From Pseudomonas sp. K2I15 (GTDB lineage: Bacteria; Pseudomonadota; Gammaproteobacteria; Pseudomonadales; Pseudomonadaceae), in the NCBI RefSeq assembly GCF_002204795.1, contig NZ_NIXO01000011.1, forward strand, positions 62,001-126,000: DNA of 64,000 nt. The letters are read 5' to 3'. Below, piece by piece: positions 42,739-51,115 of the stretch (positions are counted from its first letter, which is position 1; each line of letters starts with the position of its first letter). A program made the translations under genes and the position numbers. The notes beneath the pieces are model-generated. The model made no database searches. It saw nothing but the letters and a program-made list of their open reading frames with translations, and had not been told where the DNA came from.

Positions 42739-44090
42739 TACACCAGCGACAGAATCAGCAGGAACGGCACCCCGAACACCAGCGTCATCTTGAACGCGTC
42801 GGTGAAGAACGTGGTGATCATCACCGCGCCCATCAGCACCAGGCCCAGCAGCGTGCTGTAGGGAAACAGCGCCAGCTGGAACGACAGCTTTGCCCCGCCG
42901 TGACGCTTGCGGTAGCGGCGGAAAAACAGGTGCGTGAGGAAGATCATGAACCAGGTGAAGATCGCGCCAAACATCGAGATCGCCATCATCAAGGTGAACG
43001 AGCTTTCCGGGTACACCACGTTCAGCAACGTCGCCAGGGCGATGCCCGAGCTGGACAGCAGCAAGGCGTTCAACGGGATGCCGCTCTTGCTCAAGGCACC
43101 CATGGACTTGGGCGCAAAGCCGGCGCGGGACAGGCTGAACATCATGCGGGTGGTGATGTAGAGCTGGCTGTTCATCGCCGACAAGGCGGCGATCAGGATC
43201 ACAAAGTTCATCACCCCAGTGGCGCCAGGAATGCCGATGGTCTGCATCACCGTGACGAACGGGCTCTGGGCATGCCCGGCCTGGTTCCACGGCACGATGG
43301 CGAGCATCAGCGCCAGGGTCAGCAGGTAGAACACCACCAGCCGCACGATGGTCGCGCGGAAGGCTTTTTTTACCGCCTGCTCCGGGTCGGCGGCTTCACC
43401 GGCGGCCACCGCGATCATCTCCACGCTCAGGTAGCTGAAGATCGAGACGATCACCGCGATCCACATGCCGCTCAACCCATTCGGGAAAAAGCCGCCGTGA
43501 GCGGTGTAATTCTGCACGCCGTAATCCGGGTTGCCGGAGCCGAACACCACATACACCGCGAGGATGATGAAGCCGACAATGGCGCTGATCTTGATCGTGG
43601 AGAACCAGTATTCGAAGTTGCCGAAGGTCTTGACGCTGATGGCGTTAAGCACAATCAACACGCTGGAAAACGAGACGATCCACACCCACTCCGGCACGTT
43701 GGCAAACCAGTACTTCATGTACATCGCCACCGCCGTGACCTCGGCGCCCACCGCCAGCACAATCGCCGCCCAGTACGCATAGCGCACCAGGAAACCGGCC
43801 AGCGGGCTGACGTAAAACTCGGCATACGCGCCGAACGAGCCCGAGGTGGAATGCGCGACAGTCATCTCCGCCAGGCAGCCCATCAACAGCAGGGTGATCA
43901 GCGCGCCGATGGCATAGCTGACCAGCACGCTGGGCCCGGCATAGCCGATGGCGTAGGCGCTGCCCATGAACAGCCCGGTGCCGATGGCGCCACCGATGGC
44001 GATCATGCTCATCTGGCCGGAAGTGAGCTGGCGCCTGAGGCCCAACTCGCGATTGGTTATTTCGGCAAAGCCTTGGTTTGGCGTGGTCAC
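42684..44090 (-). CDS. APC-family amino-acid permease
   Basis: 468-residue amino-acid transporter with 12 predicted helices. A GTG start (VTTPNQGFAEITNRELGLRRQL) follows an AAAGGGG site; upstream in-frame ATG codons fall in the spacer. The AAT-subfamily signature is strong: AIGGAIGTGLFMGSAYAIGYAGPSVL and the GEAADPEQAVKKAFRATIVRL loop. It lies downstream of kynU on the same strand across a REPIN, so it may import an aromatic amino acid or kynurenine; this is contextual. The 3' end overlaps the LysR gene. Confidence 0.9.
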   Translation of the reverse strand: MTTPNQGFAEITNRELGLRRQLTSGQMSMIAIGGAIGTGLFMGSAYAIGYAGPSVLVSYAIGALITLLLMGCLAEMTVAHSTSGSFGAYAEFYVSPLAGFLVRYAYWAAIVLAVGAEVTAVAMYMKYWFANVPEWVWIVSFSSVLIVLNAISVKTFGNFEYWFSTIKISAIVGFIILAVYVVFGSGNPDYGVQNYTAHGGFFPNGLSGMWIAVIVSIFSYLSVEMIAVAAGEAADPEQAVKKAFRATIVRLVVFYLLTLALMLAIVPWNQAGHAQSPFVTVMQTIGIPGATGVMNFVILIAALSAMNSQLYITTRMMFSLSRAGFAPKSMGALSKSGIPLNALLLSSSGIALATLLNVVYPESSFTLMMAISMFGAIFTWFMIFLTHLFFRRYRKRHGGAKLSFQLALFPYSTLLGLVLMGAVMITTFFTDAFKMTLVFGVPFLLILSLVYYVFFRKGAAKASNNALA

Positions 44091-44147
44091 GTGGCGTGCC
44101 CCTTTATTATTGTGATTGCACTGATTTCTGGTTAAAACACTTTCCAC

Positions 44148-44236
44148 TGTGGGAGCGGGCTTGCTCGCGAAAGCGGTGTGCCAGTCATTACATCAGTGGC
44201 TGATAGACCGCCTTCGCGAGCAAGCCCGCTCCCACA
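44148..44236. repeat. REPIN between kynU and permease gene
   Basis: TGTGGGAGCGGGC arm at 44148 onward and its inverse ending 44236, GTGGGAGC ends outward. It sits in the 164-base gap of a presumed operon. Confidence 0.9.
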
Positions 44237-44254
44237 TTTTTGCTCTGCGTTTAC

Positions 44255-45505
44255 TCAGGTAACGCTGTGGCGAACTTTGAATTGCGGCTGGTCCCAGGTG
44301 GCGTTGTCGAGAATCTCGCCGAGGATTTCCACTGCATCCCAGACCTCAGCAAAGCTGGTGTACAGCGGGGTAAACCCGAAACGCATGATGCGCGGCTCGC
44401 GATAATCACCAATCACGCCACGGGCGATCAGGGCCTGGATAACCGCATAACCTTGCGGGTGTTCGAAGCTGACGTGGCTGCCACGCCGGGCATGTTCACG
44501 CGGGGTGATCAGGGTTAATTCGTGGGCGGCGCAGCGGGACTCCACCCGCTCGATAAACAGGTCGGTCAACGCCAGGGATTTGCTGCGCAGGCTGGTCATG
44601 TCGGTCTGGGCAAAAATATCCAGGCCACATTCCACCATCGCCAACGAGGTAATCGGCTGGGTACCGCACAGGTAACGGGCGATGCCCTGGCTTGGCGCAT
44701 AGCGCGATTCCATGGCGAACTGCCGGGTATGCCCGAACCAACCGGAGAGCGGCTGCGTGACCACATCCACCAGCGCCGGGTTGACCCATACAAACGCCTG
44801 GGAGCCCGGCCCACCGTTGAGGTATTTGTAGGTGCAGCCGATCGCGTAATCGACAGCGGCCTGATGCAGGTCGATCGGCACCGCGCCCGCCGAATGCGCC
44901 AGGTCCCAGATCGCCAGCGCGCCACACTCATGGCTCAACGCGGTCTGGGCCTGCATGTCGTACATGTAGCCGGTCTTGTAGTTGACGTGGGTGAGCATCA
45001 CCACGGCGGTGTCCTGGTCGATGGCGTGGGGCAGTTCGTCCGGGCTGTTGACCAGGCGCAGGGAATAGCCCTGTTGCAGCAGTTCGGTAAGGCCTTCGGC
45101 GATGTACAGGTCGGTAGGGAAATTGCTCGCTTCGCTGACGATCACCTTGCGGCTTGGCGCCCGCTCGCGCTGCACGGTCAACGCGGCGCTGAGCACTTTG
45201 AACAGGTTGATGGACGTCGTATCGGTGATCACCACTTCACCGTCGCGGGCACCGATCAGCGGCGCCAGGCGATTGCCCAGGCGCTGGGACAGGTCGGCCC
45301 AGCCGGCGCTGTTCCAGCTGCGAATCAGGCCATTGCCCCACTCCTCGGCGATCACCGTTTGCGCCCGCGCCAGTGCCGCCACCGGGCGCGCACCCAGGGA
45401 GTTGCCGTCTAGGTAGATGACCCCGGCAGGCAAGGCGAATTGGTTGCGCAGTGGCGCCAGCGGATCCTGGGCGTCGAGGGTCAGGCAATGGGTGCGGGTG
45501 GTCAT
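44255..45505 (-). CDS. kynU: Kynureninase
   Basis: 416-residue PLP enzyme of aminotransferase fold type I that cleaves L-kynurenine to anthranilate and alanine. Family hallmarks are [11 protein letters not shown] near the N-terminus, [31 protein letters not shown] (PLP ring contacts) and the PLP lysine at residue 227 in [12 protein letters not shown]. This supplies anthranilate to AntABC. It is divergent from the Lrp-type gene kynR. Unlike many pseudomonads, kynU is here about 10 kb from kynB and kynA. Confidence 0.96.
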   Translation of the reverse strand: MTTRTHCLTLDAQDPLAPLRNQFALPAGVIYLDGNSLGARPVAALARAQTVIAEEWGNGLIRSWNSAGWADLSQRLGNRLAPLIGARDGEVVITDTTSINLFKVLSAALTVQRERAPSRKVIVSEASNFPTDLYIAEGLTELLQQGYSLRLVNSPDELPHAIDQDTAVVMLTHVNYKTGYMYDMQAQTALSHECGALAIWDLAHSAGAVPIDLHQAAVDYAIGCTYKYLNGGPGSQAFVWVNPALVDVVTQPLSGWFGHTRQFAMESRYAPSQGIARYLCGTQPITSLAMVECGLDIFAQTDMTSLRSKSLALTDLFIERVESRCAAHELTLITPREHARRGSHVSFEHPQGYAVIQALIARGVIGDYREPRIMRFGFTPLYTSFAEVWDAVEILGEILDNATWDQPQFKVRHSVT

Positions 45506-45559
45506 GGTCAGTCCTGTTCTTGTAGTAACGATGAGCCAAATAATGAACGAAGCTTTAGA

Positions 45560-45578
45560 GAATTTTCGTGCAAAGTGG
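45560..45578. promoter_or_regulatory. Candidate KynR site upstream of kynU
   Basis: GAATT-N5-GCAAAG-N2-G, 55-73 bases before the kynU start. The same pattern, in the same orientation, occurs at 57320-57338, 62-80 bases before kynB. Confidence 0.5.
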
Positions 45579-45647
45579 TGGGCAACAGGCTAATTAAGCT
45601 GTAGGAAATTCGAATTTAACCCCCAAACACGCGGATTTATTCTAACC

Positions 45648-46121
45648 ATGATTCTCGACGCCACCGACCTGCGCCTTCTGCATTTCCTGCAACAGGATGG
45701 CCGTATCAGTAACCAGGAACTGGCGGAGAAAGTCGCCCTGTCGCCGTCGGCCTGCCTGCGGCGTTTGCGCCTGCTGGAGAGCGAGGGAATCATCAGTGGT
45801 TATCGGGCGGTGTTGAACGCCGAGCAACTGGGGATTGAGCTGGAGGCCATCGTCCACCTGTCGTTGCGCCAGGATGTGGAGGATTGGCACGAGACGTTTA
45901 TCAAGAAGGTGCAAGGGTGGCCGGAGGTGGCCAGTGCGTATGTGATTACGGGGGCGAGCAATTATGTGCTGCGGGTGCAGGCGCGCAACCTCAAGCACTT
46001 TTCGGATTTTATTGTGAACCACCTGAACCGTACGGCGGGGGTGATGGATATTCGGTCGGAGATTGTGTTGCAGAAGATCAAGGATCGGGATGATTTGCTC
46101 GACCTGGTTGTTCGCAAGTAG
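45648..46121 (+). CDS. kynR: Lrp/AsnC-family regulator KynR
   Basis: 157-residue Lrp/AsnC protein. The N-terminal HTH (LLHFLQQDGRISNQELAEKVALSPSACLRRLRLLESEGII) is followed by the RAM ligand domain (about 65-150; VASAYVITGASNYVLRVQARNL). It is divergent from kynU. In Pseudomonas aeruginosa the kynurenine operon is activated by an Lrp-type KynR in response to kynurenine, and the position here fits. Confidence 0.9.
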   Translation: MILDATDLRLLHFLQQDGRISNQELAEKVALSPSACLRRLRLLESEGIISGYRAVLNAEQLGIELEAIVHLSLRQDVEDWHETFIKKVQGWPEVASAYVITGASNYVLRVQARNLKHFSDFIVNHLNRTAGVMDIRSEIVLQKIKDRDDLLDLVVRK

Positions 46122-46140
46122 GCCAAACGATACAGATCCA

Positions 46141-46232
46141 ATGTGGGAGCGGGCTTGCTCGCGAAGGCGGAGTGTCAGTCACCGGAAATATTGACTGATC
46201 CACCGCATTCGCGAGCAAGCCCGCTCCCACAT
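46141..46232. repeat. REPIN between kynR and catA
   Basis: ATGTGGGAGCGGGCTTGCTC arm from 46141 and its inverse ending at 46232; the genes on either side are convergent. Confidence 0.9.
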
Positions 46233-46245
46233 TTTTTTACCGCGT

Positions 46246-47175
46246 TCAGTCTTCGAGTGCACGCACTCGCTGCATACGCTTCTGCTCTACCGGCGCCGCC
46301 GCCGACTGCAACTCAAAGTCAAAATCAATCTGGGCAAACGGCCCTTCCACTCCAAACTCCTTCGCCAGGTTCGCGTCCTCGCTGAAGCGAATTTCGGCGA
46401 TCAACTCATCGCGCGTCGCATAGGCAAAATCATCATGCAGGTACGGATCATCCGACAGGTTGATCTGCGTGGTCAGGTGCCGATGCCCCGGCGCCGAGAT
46501 GAAGAAGTGGATATGCGCCGGCCGCTGGCCATGGCGCCCCAACTGGTCCAGCAACTGCTGGGTCGGCCCGGTCGGCGGGCAGCCATACCCGGACGGTACG
46601 ATGCTACGGAAACGATAGTTGCCCTGGGCATCGGTCTCGATCCGCCGACGCAGGTTGAACTCCGACTGCGTGCCGTCAAACCACGAATACGTGCCGCCGG
46701 TATTGGCCTGCCACACATCGACAATCGCCCCCGCCAACGGCTTGCCGTTGGTGTCGCGCACCTGGCCCTGCATGAACAGCGGCACACCCGGATCGAGGCC
46801 GTCATCCAGCCGCGCTTCGTATTTGGACAGCGGCGCACCGGCCACATACAACGGGCCTTCGATGGTGCGCGGGGTGCCGCCGGATTTGCCGGCTTCCTCG
46901 TCCGCCGCGTCCATCAGCATGTCCAGGTAATGCTCCAGGCCCAGGCCTGCGGCGAGCAACCCGGCTTCCTGGTTCTTGCCCAGTTCGTTGAGGTAGTTGA
47001 CCGCCTTCCAGAACTCTTCCGGAGTCACTTCCAGGTCTTCGATGATGTTGACCGTGTCCCGCAGGATCCGGTAGATCAGCGCCTTGGTCCGTGGGTTGCC
47101 GCCGTCGTTAAGGTTGCCGCTGGCTTCTTCGAGAAACTGTTGGGCGTGAGCAGTCTGGGAAAGTCGGATGGACAT
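46246..47175 (-). CDS. catA: Catechol 1,2-dioxygenase
   Basis: 309-residue intradiol dioxygenase that opens catechol to cis,cis-muconate. The N-terminal helical dimerisation domain binds a lipid in homologues. The Fe(III) ligands are visible: Tyr163 (TYSWFDG), Tyr197 (PSGYGCPP), His221 and His223 (RPAHIHFF). EGPLYVAGAP is also conserved. GAGGA precedes the ATG. It is the last gene of catBCA, a gene order typical of Pseudomonas, and receives catechol from AntABC. Confidence 0.97.
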   Translation of the reverse strand: MSIRLSQTAHAQQFLEEASGNLNDGGNPRTKALIYRILRDTVNIIEDLEVTPEEFWKAVNYLNELGKNQEAGLLAAGLGLEHYLDMLMDAADEEAGKSGGTPRTIEGPLYVAGAPLSKYEARLDDGLDPGVPLFMQGQVRDTNGKPLAGAIVDVWQANTGGTYSWFDGTQSEFNLRRRIETDAQGNYRFRSIVPSGYGCPPTGPTQQLLDQLGRHGQRPAHIHFFISAPGHRHLTTQINLSDDPYLHDDFAYATRDELIAEIRFSEDANLAKEFGVEGPFAQIDFDFELQSAAAPVEQKRMQRVRALED

Positions 47176-47217
47176 GGTGCAATCCTCATCTTGTAATTAT
47201 TAGGTGAAAAAACAGAC

Positions 47218-47508
47218 TCAGCGATCATCCTCACGGATCGACGACGGATGCCGGCACAGGGCATTCACTTCGATGGCCATGTAAGGATAAAGCGGCAATT
47301 GCATCAACAGGTCATGCAGTTCCTGCACGCTGTCGACATCGAACACGCTGTAGTTGGCATACAGCCCGGCGATGCGCCACAGGTGGCGCCACTTGCCTTG
47401 CTCTTGCAGCCGCTGCGAGAAGGCTTTTTCTTCAGCCTTGAGGCCAGCAGCACGCTCGGGGTTCATGTCGACGGGCAGGTTCACGGTCATTTTTACGTGG
47501 AACAACAT
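47218..47508 (-). CDS. catC: Muconolactone delta-isomerase
   Basis: 96-residue enzyme converting muconolactone to beta-ketoadipate enol-lactone. The start was set at MLFHVKMTVNLPVDM, the conserved N-terminus; the frame is open upstream into catB. EEKAFSQRLQEQGKWRHLWRIAG and LYPYMAIEVNALCRHPSSIRE are family motifs. The normal length is about 96 residues and it assembles as a decamer in homologues. It is 16 bases after catB. Confidence 0.96.
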   Translation of the reverse strand: MLFHVKMTVNLPVDMNPERAAGLKAEEKAFSQRLQEQGKWRHLWRIAGLYANYSVFDVDSVQELHDLLMQLPLYPYMAIEVNALCRHPSSIREDDR

Positions 47509-47524
47509 CGCAGGTGTCCTCTGG

Positions 47525-48649
47525 TTATTTGTCGCGACGGAAGAACGCCAGGCGCTCTTCATCGATGGCCAGGCCCAGGCCCGGAGCGGTGGAAACATGC
47601 AGGTGGAAATCGCGGTACACCAGCGGCTCGGCGAGGATGTCTTCGGTGAGCAGCAGCGGGCCGAACAGCTCGGTGTCCCACGCCAGTTTGTTCAAGGTGA
47701 GGAAGGCATGGGCCGAGGCCAGGGTGCCGATACCGCCTTCAAGCATGGTGCCGCCGTACAGGCCGATGCCCGCCGCTTCGGCAATTGCTGCGGTACGCAA
47801 TACCGCGCGCGGGCCGCCGTTTTTTGCGATTTTCAGGGCGAACACCGAGGCCGCGCCTTCACGGGCCAGGTTGAAGGCGTCTTCCACACATTCGATGGAT
47901 TCGTCAGCCATGATCGGCGCCGGGCTCGACAGGTTGAGCCGCACCATGCCGCCACGGTTGTTGCGGGAAATCGGCTGTTCGATCAGGTCGATACCGTTGT
48001 CGCCCAGCACCTTGCAGGCGCGCAGGGCCACGGCTTCGTCCCAGGCCTGGTTGACGTCGACGCGCACGCTGGCGCGCTCGCCCAGGGCTTTTTTGATCGC
48101 GATCACGTGGGCCAAATCCTGGCTGACTTCACCGGCGCCGATCTTCAATTTGAAGATGCGGTGGCGTCGCAGGTCGAGCATTTTTTCGGCTTCGGCGATG
48201 TCTTTTTCGGTGTTGCCGCTGGCCAGGGTCCAGGCCACCGGCAGGGCGTCCCGCACGCGGCCGCCGAGCAATTCGCTGACCGGCAGATTCAGGCGTTTGC
48301 CGAGTGCATCGAGCAAGGCGCTTTCGATACCCGACTTGGCAAAGGTGTTGCCCCGAATGCTGCGCTCCAGGCGCAACATGGCGGCGTTGATGTTGCTGGC
48401 GTCCTGGCCGAGCAGCAGCGGCGCGAAGTGCCGGTCGATGTTGATCTTGATGCTATCGGGGCTTTCATTGCCGTAGCTCAGGCCGCCGATGGTGGTGGAT
48501 TCACCAATGCCTTCGATGCCGTCGGCGCAGCGCACGCGGATGATCACCAGGGTCTGGTTCTGCATCGTGTGCATCGCCAGCTTGTGCGGGCGGATGGTAG
48601 GAAGGTCGACGATGATGGTCTCGATCGACTCGATGGCGCAAATCGGCAT
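47525..48649 (-). CDS. catB: Muconate cycloisomerase
   Basis: 374-residue enolase-superfamily enzyme converting cis,cis-muconate to muconolactone. The start was chosen at MPICAIESIETIIVDLPTIRPHKLAMHTM, matching family length; the open frame continues far upstream only because catR is read in antisense. Lysines in FKLKIGAGE act as base, and metal ligands are expected at DVNQAWD, EQP and ADES. First gene of catBCA, divergent from catR. Confidence 0.96.
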   Translation of the reverse strand: MPICAIESIETIIVDLPTIRPHKLAMHTMQNQTLVIIRVRCADGIEGIGESTTIGGLSYGNESPDSIKINIDRHFAPLLLGQDASNINAAMLRLERSIRGNTFAKSGIESALLDALGKRLNLPVSELLGGRVRDALPVAWTLASGNTEKDIAEAEKMLDLRRHRIFKLKIGAGEVSQDLAHVIAIKKALGERASVRVDVNQAWDEAVALRACKVLGDNGIDLIEQPISRNNRGGMVRLNLSSPAPIMADESIECVEDAFNLAREGAASVFALKIAKNGGPRAVLRTAAIAEAAGIGLYGGTMLEGGIGTLASAHAFLTLNKLAWDTELFGPLLLTEDILAEPLVYRDFHLHVSTAPGLGLAIDEERLAFFRRDK

Positions 48650-48735
48650 GGCAATACCCGTTGGGTTCTTTATAGATTTGGCCTGATTCTGTTCCTGATC
48701 TCTGCTGGCATCCAATATAGAATGGGTCTCGAACA

Positions 48736-48750
48736 ATACCCTTAAGGTAT
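48736..48750. promoter_or_regulatory. CatR binding palindrome (catB-catR)
   Basis: ATACC-CTTAA-GGTAT palindrome with the LysR-type T-N11-A spacing, in the 114-base catR-catB spacer, 86-100 bases upstream of catB. CatR binds such a repression site in P. putida when activating catBCA in response to muconate. Confidence 0.7.
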
Positions 48751-48763
48751 GAATGGAGTCCTT

Positions 48764-49639
48764 ATGGAACTGCGCCATCTGCGTTACTTCCAGGTGCTGG
48801 GGGAAACCCTCAACTTCACCCGCGCCGCCGAACGCCTGCACATTGCCCAGCCGCCGTTGAGCCGGCAGATCCAGCAATTGGAAGACGAACTGGGCGTGGT
48901 CCTGCTGGAGCGCGGGCGGCCGTTGCGCCTGACCGAGGCCGGGCGGTTTTTCTATGAGCACGCCAATGTGCTGCTGGAGCAACTGGGCAAGGTGTGCGAC
49001 AACACGCGACGCATCGGCCTTGGGCAGAAAACCTGGCTGGGCATCGGTTTTGCGCCGTCGACGCTGTATGGCGTGCTGCCGGAGTTGATTCGCCGGCTGC
49101 GCAGCCACGATGGCCTGGAGTTGGAGTTGGGCCTTTCCGAGATGACCACGTTGCAACAGGTCGAAGCGCTCAAGGCCGGGCGGATTGACGTAGGCTTCGG
49201 GCGGATTCGCATCGACGATCCGGCGATTGTGCAGCGGGTGTTGGTAGAGGATCGGCTGGTGGCGGTGCTGCCTGCCGGGCATCCATTGCTGGGCGCCCCG
49301 GCCACCCTGGCGCAACTGGCCGCCGAACCTTTCGTGCTGTACCCCGGCAACCCGCGCCCCAGCTACGCCGACCATGTGATCGCGCTGTTCGACGCCCACG
49401 GCTTGAGCCTGAAGGTGTCGCAGTGGACCAATGAATTGCAGACCGCCATCGGCCTGGTGGGCGCGGGCATGGGCGTGACGCTGGTGCCAGCCTCGGTGCA
49501 GGTGCTGCATCGCGCAGACATCGGCTACACGCCGGTGGTGGAAGCCACCGCCACCTCGCCGATCATTCTCAGCCGGCGGATCAATGACCAGTCGCCGGGG
49601 CTTAATCATTGCCTGCAATTGGTGGAAGAGTTGATCTAA
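48764..49639 (+). CDS. catR: LysR-family activator CatR
   Basis: 291-residue LysR regulator. The start at MELRHLRYFQVLGETLNFTRAAERLHIAQPPLS is supported by GGAG six bases upstream; an ATG five codons earlier has none. The N-terminal HTH and LERGRPLRLTEAGRFFYEHA linker are typical of the CatR/ClcR/BenM branch. It is divergent from catBCA, where it activates with cis,cis-muconate as co-inducer in characterised pseudomonads. Confidence 0.93.
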   Translation: MELRHLRYFQVLGETLNFTRAAERLHIAQPPLSRQIQQLEDELGVVLLERGRPLRLTEAGRFFYEHANVLLEQLGKVCDNTRRIGLGQKTWLGIGFAPSTLYGVLPELIRRLRSHDGLELELGLSEMTTLQQVEALKAGRIDVGFGRIRIDDPAIVQRVLVEDRLVAVLPAGHPLLGAPATLAQLAAEPFVLYPGNPRPSYADHVIALFDAHGLSLKVSQWTNELQTAIGLVGAGMGVTLVPASVQVLHRADIGYTPVVEATATSPIILSRRINDQSPGLNHCLQLVEELI

Positions 49640-49658
49640 AAGAACACCACACATCCAA

Positions 49659-49764
49659 TGTGGGAGCGGGCTTGTGTGGGAGCGGGCTTGCTCGCGAATG
49701 CGGTGGGTCAGTCAATACATCTGGCAACTGACCCACCGCATTCGCGAGCGAGCCCGCTCCCACA
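49659..49764. repeat. REPIN with tandemly duplicated head
   Basis: The 16-base head TGTGGGAGCGGGCTTG occurs twice back to back (49659-49674, 49675-49690). The REPIN proper runs 49675-49764 and ends with the inverse arm. It lies between the convergent catR and antR genes. Confidence 0.88.
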
Positions 49765-49801
49765 TTTGATCTCCATCGTTTTTGAGTAGTGTGTTCATCG
49801 T

Positions 49802-50803
49802 TCAAGCACCACGCATGCGCCGGGCGTCGTTGCGTTGCAGGGTCTGGCTGGGGGATTCGTCGAACAGCTTGCGGTACTCGGCCGAGAATCGTCCCAGATG
49901 GGTAAAACCCCAGCCCAGGGCGATTTCGGAGATGGTACGGGTTGAACCGTGTTCGAGGATTTCCTGGCGCACGGCGCCCAGGCGGTATTTCTTCAGGTAG
50001 GCCATGGGCGACAGGGCGAAGTATTTGCGGAAGGCGTCGAACAGCTTGAAGCGCGACACGCCCGCCGCCGCCTCCAAATCCTCCAGGTGCACCGCTTCGC
50101 GGGCGTTGTCGTGGATGTACTGCCGGGCACGGATCAGATAGTGCGGCAGCTTCACGCCCAGTACGTCGCGCAGTTCTTCGGAATAGTTGTTCGGCTGGGC
50201 CAGGATCAGGCCCTTGATCAGCGAGCTTTCCAGGTCCCGGGTAAATGCCGCCTGGTCATACAGTTCACTGCTGCGCTCAAGCTCGGCGATGAAATACCGC
50301 GCCATGCGCCACCACGACGCGGAGGCGCCATCCACTGCGTCCATCACCGATTCAAAGCGCAGCGGCGCCTCAATCGGCCGTTGCAGCAAGCCTTCCAGGG
50401 ATTCGCTCATCGCCGCGCGGGTGATCACCACTTGCAGCTTGCGGCAGTCACCGGAGATCGCCAGCACCTGGTGTTCATTGGGCGAGATGATCACGCCCTG
50501 GTCGCGGTTGGAGCTGAGCCGTTCGCCGTTCTTGCTCAGTTCCTGCTCGCCCACCAGCGGCAGGCTCAGGCTGTAGCTGCTGAAGTGCTCGGCGTCTTCG
50601 ATGTCGATGGTCACGTCAGTGCCGTATTCGATAATCCCCAGCGTGGTGGCGCGGGACTTGAACACATTGGCGCTGTGGTGAAAGCGGATGCGCTCCGGCG
50701 TAGCGGTTTGCAGCCGGTGCGGCCCGCAAATACCGGACATCCAGCTGCAGGCGCCTTCAAGGTCGAAGCGCTCGATACGTATGTCGCGTGTATTGCTACT
50801 CAT
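49802..50803 (-). CDS. antR: AraC/XylS-family activator AntR
   Basis: 333-residue AraC-type regulator. The start was placed at MSSNTRDIRIERFDLEGACSWMSG, the family N-terminus; the longer frame lacks similarity. An N-terminal cupin-like ligand domain (about 50-200) is followed by two C-terminal HTH motifs (HLEDLEAAAGVSRFKLFDAFRKYFALSPMAYLKKYRL and RTISEIALGWGFTHLGRFSAEYRKLFDESP). Divergent from antABC, which AntR activates in response to anthranilate in P. aeruginosa. Confidence 0.92.
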   Translation of the reverse strand: MSSNTRDIRIERFDLEGACSWMSGICGPHRLQTATPERIRFHHSANVFKSRATTLGIIEYGTDVTIDIEDAEHFSSYSLSLPLVGEQELSKNGERLSSNRDQGVIISPNEHQVLAISGDCRKLQVVITRAAMSESLEGLLQRPIEAPLRFESVMDAVDGASASWWRMARYFIAELERSSELYDQAAFTRDLESSLIKGLILAQPNNYSEELRDVLGVKLPHYLIRARQYIHDNAREAVHLEDLEAAAGVSRFKLFDAFRKYFALSPMAYLKKYRLGAVRQEILEHGSTRTISEIALGWGFTHLGRFSAEYRKLFDESPSQTLQRNDARRMRGA

Positions 50804-51115
50804 CACGGGGCACCCACGGCAATTGTGGCCGGCGCGCTCTGACGGCGCGTCCTGGTAGAGCAACAGCAAGTTTTACGCCACGCCAGCAGGATTACCACTG
50901 GGTGGATAGCAACCGTCGACTAAGTGGATAAGACGCACACTTTTGCGACAATCAACTGGCTAGACAGTAGCGCATTCCACCACCGCCCTGCACCGCCGTG
51001 GGTATTTGGTGCCCAACTAAGTGGCCCACCTTCCCCCATTAACCGGATAGCCCGCCGCCCCGCCGCAGCCTCTTAATGGCCTACCCGTTTAGCCATTATC
51101 AAAAAGGTGCCTCCC
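50804..51115. promoter_or_regulatory. antR-antA regulatory spacer with direct repeats
   Basis: A 312-base non-coding spacer. CT-N2-GTGGATA occurs as direct repeats at 50898-50908 and 50920-50930, 22 bp apart (two helical turns), the usual geometry for AraC/XylS activators. A related CTAAGTGG lies at 51017-51024. These are candidate AntR sites for antABC. The sequence nearest antA contains AAGG nine bases before its ATG. Confidence 0.55.

Noticed and set aside
42630..44135. 501-codon plus-strand frame opposite the amino-acid permease
   Set aside because: His/Gln/Arg-rich antisense product of a hydrophobic permease; no family and the permease is clear.
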